A stretch of 64,000 nucleotides of DNA from Ulvibacter sp. MAR_2010_11 (GTDB lineage Bacteria; Bacteroidota; Bacteroidia; Flavobacteriales; Flavobacteriaceae), in NCBI RefSeq assembly GCF_002813135.1, contig NZ_PHTY01000001.1:1855501-1919500 (forward strand), given 5' to 3'. The notes below the pieces were generated by a model. It was not told where the DNA came from. It made no database searches and saw only the letters and a list, made by a program, of their open reading frames with translations. The translations under genes and the position numbers were made by a program. Position 1 is the stretch's first letter. Each line of letters opens with the position of its first letter. Shown piece by piece: positions 1 to 8,296 of the stretch.

Positions 1-32
1 CCTTTACAGATAGTTAACCAACCAAAACCAAA

Positions 33-60
33 AACCCCCTTCACGATTGTGAAGGGGGTT
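33..60. terminator. bidirectional terminator below the THX gene
   Basis: A perfect hairpin (AACCCCCTTCAC, loop gatt, GTGAAGGGGGTT) is flanked by A-runs on the left and T-runs on the right, so it can stop transcription on either strand. It lies 25 bp past the stop codon of the THX gene on the minus strand. Confidence 0.85.
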
Positions 61-84
61 TTTAATTATAAACTATTTGGTGTT

Positions 85-213
85 CTATTCGTTAGCCTGT
101 TTTCCTTTTAAGGCATTAGGTCTAATCTTAAATTTTCCTCTTCTCGGGCGAAGTTTACCAAAAGTACCCAAGACAATTTTTCCTCTTTTGGTTTTTTTAT
201 CTCCCTTTCCCAT
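85..213 (-). CDS. 30S ribosomal protein THX (42 aa)
   Basis: This 42-residue, very basic protein begins MGKGDKKTKRGKI and continues with LGTFGKLRPRRGKFKIRP, the pattern of the small THX family of the 30S subunit known in Thermus and Bacteroidetes. In those ribosomes it sits in the head of the subunit, wrapped in 16S rRNA. The start ATG shares one base with the TAA of the small ORF upstream (TAATG), so the two are probably translationally coupled. The gene is short enough to be missed by ordinary gene calling. The identification rests on composition and motif similarity. Confidence 0.85.
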   Translation of the reverse strand: MGKGDKKTKRGKIVLGTFGKLRPRRGKFKIRPNALKGKQANE

Positions 214-341
214 TATTTTTTGTTCTGTTGTTTTTTAATGGTTTTTTCGTTGATATCGAATTTATTGGTCTTCTGATTTATATTTCCCGTTGGATTGGTG
301 GGGTTTTTCTGTTCGGTCTTTCTTTCAAATTTTCGTTCCAT
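213..341 (-). CDS. small hypothetical protein coupled to THX (42 aa)
   Basis: The reading frame is ATG to TAA over 42 codons, begins MERKFERKTEQKNPTNPTGN and is rich in Lys, Asn, Gln and Thr with no hydrophobic segment. It ends in a one-base TAATG overlap with the THX start, which is the main reason to believe it is translated. I do not recognise a family. It could be a disordered RNA-binding protein or only a leader ORF that feeds ribosomes into THX. Confidence 0.5.
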   Translation of the reverse strand: MERKFERKTEQKNPTNPTGNINQKTNKFDINEKTIKKQQNKK

Positions 342-424
342 GATAATATCTTTTAATTGTTTAGGACAATGTACCTATCCTAAATCATAAAAAGTATTAA
401 GAACATGCTAAACCTTGGTTAAAC

Positions 425-1186
425 CTAGCGAATACTGTTAACAAATTTTGAAATTCCCGTAACACCGGCTTCAGTGAGCATCTTTATAAATGCGCTGCCT
501 ATAATAGCGCCTCTGGTAAATTGGGTTGCTGCTGTATACGTTTCGGCGTTTCCAATACCAAAGCCAACAATTTGTGGATTTATAAGCTTATAAGAGGCGA
601 TACGTTTAAAATACGCAGTTTGCTCGGGTTGAAAGCCTTGTTTGGCTCCCGTGGTACTTGCACTGCTCACCATATATATAAAGGTATTTGAAGCTTTGTC
701 GATTTCCCTGATTCTAGCTTCGGAAGTTTGAGGCGTAATTAGGAAAATAATACTGAGATCGTATTTTTCGAACACAGCTTGGTAGTGTTCCTTATAATCA
801 GCTAAGGGTAAATCCGGAAGAATTAAACCGTCTATCCCAATTTCATTGCATTTTTCACAAAAAGCGTCCACTCCGTATTGCAATACAGGATTGAAGTAGC
901 CCATGATGATTAATGGTACACTAACCGTTTTTCGGATGTCTTTGAGTTGTTCAAAGAGTAATTGGGTAGTCATTCCATTTTTCAGAGCTTTTGTTGAAGA
1001 GGCCTGAATCGTTGGGCCGTCTGCAAGTGGATCGCTAAAAGGTAATCCTATTTCAACCATATCGACACCACAATTTTCCAATTCCTGAAGGATTGCAACC
1101 GTATCGGTCAATGCAGGATAGCCCGCTGTAAAATAGATGGACAGTAGTTTTTTGTTTTCTGAAAGCTTCTCTTGTATTCTTTTCAT
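425..1186 (-). CDS. trpA: tryptophan synthase alpha subunit
   Basis: TrpA (253 aa, normal length) cleaves indole-3-glycerol phosphate to indole and glyceraldehyde 3-phosphate; indole then tunnels to TrpB. Family motifs are visible: YFTAGYP near the N-terminus, VEIGLPFSDPLADGP with the catalytic Glu and Asp region, GIDGLILPDLP in the middle, and a phosphate-binding VGFGIG near the C-terminus. It is the last gene of the minus-strand trp operon. It is separated from trpF-trpB by 138 bp occupied by a dispersed repeat, although every other junction in the operon is tight, so its expression depends on transcription and translation crossing that insertion. Confidence 0.97.
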   Translation of the reverse strand: MKRIQEKLSENKKLLSIYFTAGYPALTDTVAILQELENCGVDMVEIGLPFSDPLADGPTIQASSTKALKNGMTTQLLFEQLKDIRKTVSVPLIIMGYFNPVLQYGVDAFCEKCNEIGIDGLILPDLPLADYKEHYQAVFEKYDLSIIFLITPQTSEARIREIDKASNTFIYMVSSASTTGAKQGFQPEQTAYFKRIASYKLINPQIVGFGIGNAETYTAATQFTRGAIIGSAFIKMLTEAGVTGISKFVNSIR

Positions 1187-1197
1187 GATTTGTGGTT

Positions 1198-1325
1198 GCG
1201 TTAGGCCCGCCCGTAACGAACAGCACCTGCCCGAAAATGTTCAGGCGAGCGTTCGGGCGAGGGATTGAGGTAAACTATCGCGTAGTACCGAAAGCCCGGC
1301 CCCCGTCGAGGACGGGGGAGCGCCC
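1198..1325 (-). repeat. dispersed intergenic repeat, copy A (inside the trp operon)
   Basis: Read on the minus strand the segment opens GGGCGCTCCC, continues through a GC-rich stem (CCCCGTCC/GGACGGGG) into CCGGGCTTTCGGT, and ends CTAACGC. Two other stretches of the window (20126-20219 and 33706-33784) share the same opening, the GGCTaTyCG core and the TAACGC end. The copy starts 12 bp above trpA, and its first G is the last base of the trpF-trpB stop codon TAG. It therefore fills the whole gap between the two genes. Composition is clearly more GC-rich than the surroundings. Confidence 0.7.
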
Positions 1326-3163
1326 TATTTTAAATTAAAATAATCTATATATGTATTCAGGTCTTTATCACCCCGACCGCTTAGGTTTACTACGACAATG
1401 TCGTCCGGTTTAAACTTTTTGGTTTCGAAAATGGCCAGTGCATGACTACTTTCGATGGCAGGAATGATACCCTCCAGTTTACAAAGTTCGAGCCCCGCCT
1501 GCATAGCATCATTATCTGTTACCGAGATAAATTCACCTCTGCCACTGGTATATAAATGTGCGTGCATGGGCCCTACACCCGGATAATCCAACCCCGCCGA
1601 AATGGAATAGGGCTCGGTTATTTGTCCGTCGGGAGTTTGCATCAACAAGGTCTTACTCCCATGTATAATTCCCATCTTTCCCAAAACAGAGGTCGCGGCA
1701 CTTTCGCCACTATGTATTCCTTTCCCGGCTGCTTCAACGGCTATAAGTTTCACCTCGGGAATGTCCAGATATTCGTAAAACGCGCCTGCAGCATTACTGC
1801 CGCCACCCACACAGGCCACTACGTAGTTGGGATTGGAATTCCCTTCTTTTTCAATGAGCTGTTGTTTAATTTCTTTGGAAATAACAGATTGAAATCTGGC
1901 CACCATATCGGGATAGGGATGGGGGCCTACGACACTTCCAATAATATAGTGGGTGTTGATAGGATTGTTAATCCAGTCTCTAATAGCTTCATTAGTAGCG
2001 TCTTTTAATGTTTTACTGCCGCTAACCGCAGGAATTACGGTTGCACCCAACATCTTCATACGTGCCACATTGGGTGCCTGGCGTTTAATATCTATTTCGC
2101 CCATATACACAATACATTCCAGTCCCATAAGTGCGCAAACTGTAGCCGTCGCTACCCCGTGTTGTCCGGCACCGGTTTCGGCAATAATCCTGGTTTTGTT
2201 TAGACGTTTTGCCATTAGGATTTGTCCTATGGTATTGTTCACCTTATGAGCTCCGGTATGGCACAGGTCTTCTCTTTTAAGATAAACTTTGGTGTTGTAT
2301 TTTTCTGAAAATCGTTTGGCAAAGTAGAGCGGAGTGGGTCTACCTACGTATTCTTTCAACAAGGCATCAAATTCCTTTTGAAAGGAAGGTTCGTGCATTA
2401 CAGAAAGATAGTTTTGGCGCAACTCTTCTACATTGGGATAGAGCATTTCGGGAATGTACGCACCACCGAATTCGCCATAATATCCTTTTTCGTCTACGTT
2501 GTATTTATTCATGGTTCCTTTAACGTTATTTAAATCTAGGAGTTTTAGTAGCTTTTTAAGTTTGGGGATATCTTTTTTCCCCGGAGCGGTTTCGAATTTA
2601 CTGTTTACATCGATCGCAAATAACGGAAGCTTTGTTTTATATAAGGTTTTTACAGCTTCGATTTCTTCCAAACTAATTCCTCCGCTAAGGATAAAGGGTT
2701 TTTTAGAAGGATAGTCCTTTAGTATTTCCCAGTTGAATACAATTCCGTTGCCTCCTTTTTCCTTGCCTTCGGTATCGAAAAGATAGGCATCGACGACAGT
2801 TTCATAGGGTTTTAATTGATTGAAATTAAAAGAATCTTTAATTCCGAATACCTTCCAGATTGCAACCGAAAAATCATTCATTTCAAACATCTGTTTCAAT
2901 TTTTTGCAGAACTCAGCTGATTCATCACCGTGAAGCTGAAGTACATCCAGCGAATGAGATGTTATTTTTTTTGAAATTGTTTCCACCGAAGCGTTTACAA
3001 AAACACCTACTTTTTTTATTCCGGAAGGGACTTCAATAGAGGCCTCGCTAAAATTACGCGGACTTTTATCGTAAAATATAAAACCGAGATAATCGGGCCG
3101 AAGTTGGGCAACTTCGGCTGTGTTGTATTTCATTCCGCATATTTTCAGTTGTAAAGATCTCAT
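1325..3163 (-). CDS. trpF-trpB: fused phosphoribosylanthranilate isomerase - tryptophan synthase beta
   Basis: A single 612-aa reading frame joins two enzymes. Residues 1-217 are TrpF (KICGMK with its Cys, LQLHGDE, LSGGIS), which isomerises phosphoribosylanthranilate. Residues 218-612 are a complete TrpB starting at its own usual Met ([19 protein letters not shown]), with the PLP lysine in LCHTGAHK (Lys307 of the fusion) and GGGSNA for the PLP phosphate. The linker (LDLNNVKGT) is only a few residues long. A TAA lies in a shifted frame at 2526-2528, so a one-base indel could separate the genes; a recent frameshift fusion or a sequencing error are both possible. TrpB may also start independently at 2512. 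The start overlaps trpC by 4 bp. Confidence 0.93.
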   Translation of the reverse strand: MRSLQLKICGMKYNTAEVAQLRPDYLGFIFYDKSPRNFSEASIEVPSGIKKVGVFVNASVETISKKITSHSLDVLQLHGDESAEFCKKLKQMFEMNDFSVAIWKVFGIKDSFNFNQLKPYETVVDAYLFDTEGKEKGGNGIVFNWEILKDYPSKKPFILSGGISLEEIEAVKTLYKTKLPLFAIDVNSKFETAPGKKDIPKLKKLLKLLDLNNVKGTMNKYNVDEKGYYGEFGGAYIPEMLYPNVEELRQNYLSVMHEPSFQKEFDALLKEYVGRPTPLYFAKRFSEKYNTKVYLKREDLCHTGAHKVNNTIGQILMAKRLNKTRIIAETGAGQHGVATATVCALMGLECIVYMGEIDIKRQAPNVARMKMLGATVIPAVSGSKTLKDATNEAIRDWINNPINTHYIIGSVVGPHPYPDMVARFQSVISKEIKQQLIEKEGNSNPNYVVACVGGGSNAAGAFYEYLDIPEVKLIAVEAAGKGIHSGESAATSVLGKMGIIHGSKTLLMQTPDGQITEPYSISAGLDYPGVGPMHAHLYTSGRGEFISVTDNDAMQAGLELCKLEGIIPAIESSHALAIFETKKFKPDDIVVVNLSGRGDKDLNTYIDYFNLK

Positions 3164-3942
3164 TGTAATGATTTGATAAATTCTCCCGCGCTTTGCTCCG
3201 GATTGGCATGCTTCATAAAATTTTCACCCATAAGAAAACCCTGGTACCCGTGTTGTCTTAGAGCGTGGATTGCTTCGGGAGCACTGATACCGGATTCAGA
3301 AATTTTTACAAAATTTGACGGAATGAGCGTCGAAAGTTCTTTACTTCTTTCCAAAGAGACTTCGAACGTTTTTAGATTTCGGTTATTAACACCTATCATA
3401 TCTACAGTAGGTAAAATGGATTTTTCGAGCTCTTCTACATTGTGAACTTCCAATAAAACATCGAGTTGGAGATTTTTTGCCAATGTGGAAAATGTATTTA
3501 GTTGATGAGGATCTAACACAGCAGCGATCAATAGAATAGCGTCGGCCCCGTAGGCTTTGGCTTCGTAAATTTGGTAGGGATCGATTATAAATTCTTTCCG
3601 CAATAAAGGTAACTTCACAACTGAACGAGCAACCAGAAAATCGTCCAAGGAGCCTCCAAAAAAGTTGGTATCTGTTAACACCGAAATGCCGCAAACACCC
3701 GCGTCTTCGTATCCTTTTGCAACTTCGTCTATAAAAACATGCTCGTTGATAACCGATTTGCTGGGAGAACGTCTTTTATGTTCGGCAATGATGCCTGTGG
3801 ATGAATTCTTTATCGCTTCGGCCAGTGAAGTTGTCTCTCTGCGAAATAGTGTAGAATGCTCCAAAGTTGCGATAGGAAAGGCCTTTTTTCTTGCCGCAAC
3901 TTCCTTGTGTTTGTAAGCTATTATTTTGTCGAGGATTGTCAT
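3160..3942 (-). CDS. trpC: indole-3-glycerol phosphate synthase
   Basis: TrpC (260 aa, usual length) closes the ring of carboxyphenylaminodeoxyribulose phosphate to give indole-3-glycerol phosphate. It shows the family's (beta/alpha)8 signatures: [10 protein letters not shown] with the catalytic Lys, [38 protein letters not shown] and SESGI near the end. It overlaps trpD upstream and the trpF-trpB fusion downstream by 4 bp each (ATGA type), a sign of translational coupling inside the operon. Confidence 0.97.
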   Translation of the reverse strand: MTILDKIIAYKHKEVAARKKAFPIATLEHSTLFRRETTSLAEAIKNSSTGIIAEHKRRSPSKSVINEHVFIDEVAKGYEDAGVCGISVLTDTNFFGGSLDDFLVARSVVKLPLLRKEFIIDPYQIYEAKAYGADAILLIAAVLDPHQLNTFSTLAKNLQLDVLLEVHNVEELEKSILPTVDMIGVNNRNLKTFEVSLERSKELSTLIPSNFVKISESGISAPEAIHALRQHGYQGFLMGENFMKHANPEQSAGEFIKSLQ

Positions 3943-4937
3943 ATGTTTTGACTTAATTGCTGCAATTTTTGCAATGATTGAAGTGCCTCACCGGACATGA
4001 GTGATTGCGAGGCTTTTTCGAAACCGTTAGTTATACTACATCCTGTTGCCACCGAAATTGCCAGGCCGGCATTGGCACAGACCACATTGTTTTGTGCTTC
4101 GGCACCCTTTCCTTCCAGGATATTCATAAATATGGCTGCGGAATCTTTTACAGTTTCCCCACCGTAAATTTCCGATTGATTAATTTGAGATACACCAAAA
4201 TCCTTGGGATGTACTATTGTTTCTGAAGCTTTTGAAATTACTTTGGCAGCGCCTGTCAAAGAAATCTCGTCATATCCGTCCATAGCGTGTACGACGGCGT
4301 AATTTTTCTCGCTATTTTGATATAGATAGCCGTACATTCTTGCCAATTCGAGATCGAACACACCTACCAATTGATTTTTAGGAAAAGCGGGATTCACCAT
4401 AGGTCCCAGCATGTTGAAAAAGGTTTTTACTCCCAACTCAAGCCGTATGGGTGCTACATTTTTCATGGCAGGATGGAATAGAGGAGCATGTAAAACACAG
4501 ATTCCGGCTTCGTCCAGACAACGCTTTAAAAAGTCTTTGTCGTTGCTGAATTTTATTCCGAGGGATTCCATCACATTACTACTACCACTTACTGAAGATA
4601 CGCCGTAATTACCGTGTTTGGTAACTTGCACACCTGCTCCGGCGGTTACAAAGGAAGCTAAGGTAGAAATATTGAACGTATTTTTACCATCGCCTCCCGT
4701 TCCACATAAATCGATGGTATTGTAGTCCCTTACATCGACTGCGACACACAAATCCAGCATGGCATCTCTAAATCCGGCCAATTCCTCCAAAGAAACACTG
4801 CGCATCATATAGACAGTAAGAAAGGCGGCAATCTGACTCTGATTGTATTTACCTTCAGAAATAGCAACAAGTACATGTCGTGCCTCTTCTTTTGAAAGTT
4901 GCTCCTGATTAATGAGTCTGTTTAAAATATGTTTCAT
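3939..4937 (-). CDS. trpD: anthranilate phosphoribosyltransferase
   Basis: TrpD (332 aa) transfers phosphoribose from PRPP to anthranilate. The PRPP-binding glycine loop CGTGGDGKNTFNIST, the KHGNYGVSS segment, and the helical N-terminal domain (LNRLINQEQLSKEEA) are all present. It is a separate protein, not fused to TrpG as in enterics. The gene follows trpG with no spacer and overlaps trpC by 4 bp. Confidence 0.97.
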   Translation of the reverse strand: MKHILNRLINQEQLSKEEARHVLVAISEGKYNQSQIAAFLTVYMMRSVSLEELAGFRDAMLDLCVAVDVRDYNTIDLCGTGGDGKNTFNISTLASFVTAGAGVQVTKHGNYGVSSVSGSSNVMESLGIKFSNDKDFLKRCLDEAGICVLHAPLFHPAMKNVAPIRLELGVKTFFNMLGPMVNPAFPKNQLVGVFDLELARMYGYLYQNSEKNYAVVHAMDGYDEISLTGAAKVISKASETIVHPKDFGVSQINQSEIYGGETVKDSAAIFMNILEGKGAEAQNNVVCANAGLAISVATGCSITNGFEKASQSLMSGEALQSLQKLQQLSQNI

Positions 4938-5504
4938 TTAGCTTTCGATCCAGTTTTTTATAATTTGTTTCCCTTTTGGCGTAAGTACACTTTCGGGGTG
5001 AAATTGTACCCCGCGGACATCGTATATCGTATGTCGAAGCGACATAATTTGTCCGTTAGCATCCACCGAAGTGATTTCCAAAACATCGGGAAAATTAGTT
5101 CGGGAAACCACCCATGAATGATAGCGACCTATTTCAATTTCATTTTCCAAGTCTTTAAAAAGAGGCTCGTCGTTTACCAGGATGGTTGCTTTTGTAGCCA
5201 CACCGTGAAATACCTCACTAAGGTTTTCAAGACTTCCGCCAAAAACTTCACCAATGGCCTGTTGCCCCAAACACACCCCCAATATGCTTTTAGAAGCTGC
5301 GTATTGCTCAATTACCTTTTTAAGCAATCCTGCTTCATCGGGGATTCCCGGACCCGGGGATAGTAAAATTTTATCGTATGCGGCTAATTCCTCTAAAGAA
5401 AACCTGTCGTTTCGAAGCACGGTAACCTCACAGTCCAGCTCTTCAAGGTAGTGTACCAGATTGTACACAAAACTGTCGTAATTATCAATCACTACTATTT
5501 TCAT
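4938..5504 (-). CDS. trpG: anthranilate synthase glutamine amidotransferase subunit
   Basis: This 188-aa class I glutamine amidotransferase supplies ammonia to TrpE. The oxyanion loop LSPGPGIPDEAG, the nucleophile Cys in GVCLGQQAIGE and the His/Glu pair in VQFHPESVLT are intact. The gene sits one base downstream of trpE and directly abuts trpD. In some bacteria the same subunit also serves aminodeoxychorismate synthase; nothing here tests that. Confidence 0.96.
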   Translation of the reverse strand: MKIVVIDNYDSFVYNLVHYLEELDCEVTVLRNDRFSLEELAAYDKILLSPGPGIPDEAGLLKKVIEQYAASKSILGVCLGQQAIGEVFGGSLENLSEVFHGVATKATILVNDEPLFKDLENEIEIGRYHSWVVSRTNFPDVLEITSVDANGQIMSLRHTIYDVRGVQFHPESVLTPKGKQIIKNWIES

Positions 5505-5505
5505 A

Positions 5506-6903
5506 CTATAATTGTTCTGCGAGTTCCAGCGCCTTTGTTAAGGCACCTAATTTATTATAAACCTCTTCCAATTCTTTTGTTTCATCGCTGCCCGACACGA
5601 TCCCGGCACCGGCCTGGTAATGCAACTGATGATCTTTGCTTACAAAGGAACGAATGATGATTGCATGATTAAAATTCCCGGTAAAATCCATAAAACCAAT
5701 AGCTCCGCCATAAAATTCCCGACTTCTGTTTTCGTATTTTTCCAGCAATTGCATGGCATTGTGTTTTGGAGCACCGCTTAAGGTTCCTGCAGGGAAGGTG
5801 TCGGCCACTATTTGCATGGTAGGCGTTTTAGGATTTTTTTTGGCAGTTACCTTGCTTACCAGGTGAATTACATGCGAAAAAAATTGAACTTCACGGTAGG
5901 TTTCTACAGTGACATTTTTTCCATGTCGACTTAAATCGTTTCGCGCCAGATCCACCAGCATCACATGTTCACTGTTTTCTTTTTCATCGGCCGAAAGTTC
6001 CTTTGCCAAAGCAGCATCCTGTTCGTCGTTACCGGTACGTTTAAAAGTGCCGGCGATAGGATGAATTTCGGCAAGATCTCCCTTAACCACCAGTTGTGCT
6101 TCGGGAGAGCTGCCAAATATTTTGAATTTTCCGTAGTCGAAATAAAACAAATAGGGGGATGGATTGATGCTTCGCAATGAGCGATACACATTAAATTCGT
6201 CTCCCGTAAATCCTTGTGAAAATCGCTTGCTTGGTACAATTTGAAATACATCACCACGCTTACAATGCTCTTTGCAGGTACGCACTAATTTTTTAAAATC
6301 GTCATCTTCCAAATTTGTAGTGCGGGTACTGTTTCTACGGAAGGGATATTCGGAATACTTCTTAGATTTTAAGATTTGTTCAATTTGCGGAATATTATTT
6401 TCGGAAGTATAACAATGCGCAAAAATATAGGCTTCATTGTTAAAATGATTGATGGCTATGATATTTTGGTAGACTGCATAATATATATCGGGCAAGCCTA
6501 AGTTATTTGGTTTTTTTGCAATGTTGATATTTTCAAAGTAGCGCACTGCATCGTAGGCCATATAGCCAAAGAGCCCGTTATTAATAAATTTAAATGAATT
6601 TTTTTCTGAAATAAAAGATGAGGCAAATTGTTCGATAATTGAAGAAACATCTATTGTTGGCGTAATTTCGATATGGGTAGTCGTCCCATCCGGAAAATTT
6701 TGAGTAATGATTTCATTTTCTATAGAAATGGAAGCAATGGGGTTGCAGCATATGTAACTGAAACTATTGTCGTTGGCGTGATAATCGCTGCTTTCCAGAA
6801 GGAGGCTGTTTGGGAATTTATCGCGTAACCGAAGGTATACGGAAACGGGTGTAAGCGTATCGGCTAATAATTTTTTAGAGTAAGTTGTAAGTGTGTATTT
6901 CAT
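5506..6903 (-). CDS. trpE: anthranilate synthase component I
   Basis: TrpE (465 aa) converts chorismate plus ammonia to anthranilate. The N-terminal LLESSDYH matches the LLES element that binds feedback tryptophan in this family. The chorismate-binding C-terminal half carries GSSPEAQLVV, HPIAGTFKRTG, ADEKENSEHVMLVDLARNDL and AGTLSGAPK. Its ATG lies immediately after the U-run of the attenuator hairpin, so it is the first gene controlled by attenuation. Enzyme inhibition by Trp is inferred from the motif. Confidence 0.97.
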   Translation of the reverse strand: MKYTLTTYSKKLLADTLTPVSVYLRLRDKFPNSLLLESSDYHANDNSFSYICCNPIASISIENEIITQNFPDGTTTHIEITPTIDVSSIIEQFASSFISEKNSFKFINNGLFGYMAYDAVRYFENINIAKKPNNLGLPDIYYAVYQNIIAINHFNNEAYIFAHCYTSENNIPQIEQILKSKKYSEYPFRRNSTRTTNLEDDDFKKLVRTCKEHCKRGDVFQIVPSKRFSQGFTGDEFNVYRSLRSINPSPYLFYFDYGKFKIFGSSPEAQLVVKGDLAEIHPIAGTFKRTGNDEQDAALAKELSADEKENSEHVMLVDLARNDLSRHGKNVTVETYREVQFFSHVIHLVSKVTAKKNPKTPTMQIVADTFPAGTLSGAPKHNAMQLLEKYENRSREFYGGAIGFMDFTGNFNHAIIIRSFVSKDHQLHYQAGAGIVSGSDETKELEEVYNKLGALTKALELAEQL

Positions 6904-6912
6904 AAAATAAAA

Positions 6913-6977
6913 AAAGGCTTGTCGTGATTGACAAGCCTTTGTATTTGGTTAAATACTATAGTGCTTTAGCTCACGAC
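6913..6977 (-). promoter_or_regulatory. trp attenuator (terminator with competing antiterminator)
   Basis: The terminator hairpin is AAAGGCTTGTC, loop, GACAAGCCTTT (6913-6940) followed on the minus strand by a T-rich run leading into trpE. A competing stem can form between GUCGUGA...AAGC (6963-6977), overlapping the end of the leader peptide gene, and GCUU...UCACGAC (6921-6936), which uses part of the terminator. A ribosome stalled on the three Trp codons would leave the first arm free and allow read-through. A ribosome reaching the leader stop would cover it and let the terminator fold. The structures were paired by eye. Confidence 0.8.
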
Positions 6978-7027
6978 GTTTGACGTAAGTTATTCCACCA
7001 CCATGTATTTATTTTGATTGTATTCAT
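6971..7027 (-). CDS. trpL: trp operon leader peptide (18 aa, WWW)
   Basis: The short frame reads MNTIKINTWWWNNLRQTS and stops at TGA, with three consecutive TGG codons at positions 9-11. It lies between the promoter and the attenuator hairpin, directly above trpE. It is a sensor of charged tRNA-Trp, not a functional protein. The promoter's TAnnTTTG box is only about 10 bp upstream, so the transcript must be nearly leaderless for this ORF. Confidence 0.9.
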   Translation of the reverse strand: MNTIKINTWWWNNLRQTS

Positions 7028-7036
7028 AATTCGTTT

Positions 7037-7067
7037 CAAATATAGAAATGATATTTAAAACAGCAAG
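7037..7067 (-). promoter_or_regulatory. trp operon promoter (Bacteroidetes type)
   Basis: On the minus strand a TATATTTG box (7037-7044) matches the TAnnTTTG -7 consensus exactly, and CTTG (7064-7067) lies 19 bp upstream in the -33 position. Transcription should begin near 7030, just ahead of the leader ATG at 7027. The promoter starts within 10 bp of the end of the yceI gene. Confidence 0.75.
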
Positions 7068-7076
7068 TGAAAGAGC

Positions 7077-7646
7077 TTAAAATTTTAGAATGACATCTAA
7101 TTCAAAATTATTCGAGATCGTATTGTCCGCCAAACTATCCGCAAAATTTCCGGATCCAAATCGGATGTCGTATTTGGTGCGATCCACTTTTACACTTGCT
7201 CTGGCGCCACTGGCTCCCATTTCGAGATCGAAAACAACGGGTTTGGTGATTCCCTTAATGGTTAAATCTGCATTCACTTCATAGGTATTGCCATTTAGTG
7301 TGGCATTTTTAATTGTAAGGGTAGAAGTGGGATGATTTTCTACATCAAAAAAGTCGGCACTGCGTAAATGGTTTTCCAGCTTGGTTTTTGAACTACCTTC
7401 AAGATCTGTATCCACAATAGTAGTCATGTTTACCACAAATATCCCTCCCGTTAGTTTTGTTCCGTCCATTTCAAGATGGCCTTCTTTAAGGTCGATTGTT
7501 CCGGTATGTGAACCAAGAATTTTCTTTCCTTTCCACGTGATGGAACTTTCTTTTACGTCTTTTTTAGTGCTTTGTGCGTTGGACACCGTTGGGGTACTTA
7601 CGACTACTGCTGCTATTATTACTAATGATTTTACTGCTTTTTTCAT
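7077..7646 (-). CDS. YceI-like periplasmic lipid-binding protein
   Basis: This 189-aa protein has a clear Sec signal peptide (about residues 1-25, ending VSNAQ) followed by a YceI-like lipocalin barrel. Recognisable parts are SSITWKGKKILGSHTGTIDLKEG at the start (about 35-57), LENHLRSADFFDVENHP (about 90-106), and a Phe-rich final strand. YceI-family proteins bind isoprenoids or other long lipids in the periplasm; the ligand here is unknown. The gene is 31 bp downstream of marR on the same strand, so it is probably controlled by that regulator. Confidence 0.9.
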   Translation of the reverse strand: MKKAVKSLVIIAAVVVSTPTVSNAQSTKKDVKESSITWKGKKILGSHTGTIDLKEGHLEMDGTKLTGGIFVVNMTTIVDTDLEGSSKTKLENHLRSADFFDVENHPTSTLTIKNATLNGNTYEVNADLTIKGITKPVVFDLEMGASGARASVKVDRTKYDIRFGSGNFADSLADNTISNNFELDVILKF

Positions 7647-7677
7647 TTTTGTTATTAATTTAAATTGATAATATTAA

Positions 7678-8142
7678 TTATGTTGTTCTTAATGTATCTA
7701 AAAGATGATTCAATGTTTCCAGTTGGTCTTCGGAAAGATTTCGTAACATCTGTTTATTATTTTGTTCGGTAACAGGGTCTAATACTTTCAGAATATCTAA
7801 GCCTTCTGAAGTAATAAATATTTCAACTTTACGGCGGTTATTTTCGCAAACTTGTCTCTTCACCCAACCTTTTTGTATGAGCTTATCTACCAAACGTGTG
7901 GTATTACTGCTTCTATCGATCATTCGTTCCTGAATGGTCGAAAGGTTAGCGGGGTTTCCTTTTTGACCCCTTAAAATGCGCAATACATTGTATTGTTGCA
8001 TGGTTAAGTCAAACGGCTTTAGCATTCCGGTGATTACTTCTTCAATAATACGCGAGGTATACATGAGATTTACCACTGTTTTAGTGCTAATTGCCATTTT
8101 ATGAATGGACTTAATTGTATCGTCTATCGTTTTAGTTGTCAT
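7678..8142 (-). CDS. MarR-family transcriptional regulator
   Basis: The 154-aa protein has the MarR winged-helix layout: an N-terminal dimer helix, the recognition region NLSTIQERMIDRSSNTTRLVDKL (about 85-107), the wing KRQVCENNRRKVEIFIT, and a C-terminal helix. It precedes yceI in a two-gene operon. An inverted repeat overlapping its own promoter suggests autoregulation. Family members of this type answer to small lipophilic or oxidising compounds; the signal here cannot be told. Confidence 0.92.
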   Translation of the reverse strand: MTTKTIDDTIKSIHKMAISTKTVVNLMYTSRIIEEVITGMLKPFDLTMQQYNVLRILRGQKGNPANLSTIQERMIDRSSNTTRLVDKLIQKGWVKRQVCENNRRKVEIFITSEGLDILKVLDPVTEQNNKQMLRNLSEDQLETLNHLLDTLRTT

Positions 8143-8156
8143 TACAATAATTGTAT

Positions 8157-8168
8157 GTACAAATGTAC
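8157..8168 (-). promoter_or_regulatory. marR promoter box with overlapping inverted repeat
   Basis: GTACA-aa-TGTAC is an inverted repeat that overlaps the minus-strand -7 box TACATTTG (8160-8167), 15 bp above the marR start. Short palindromes over the promoter are typical of MarR self-repression. No convincing -33 element is visible. Confidence 0.5.
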
Positions 8169-8296
8169 TAATTATACGTTCTCTATTTTCACTTTTAACA
8201 TAATTTTAATTCAGACCAGTTTTAATACTGCCTTTTTAACTATCAATGAAGTGTTAAATACTTTCCGAATATCATTTATTTGAATATTTTTAGAAA

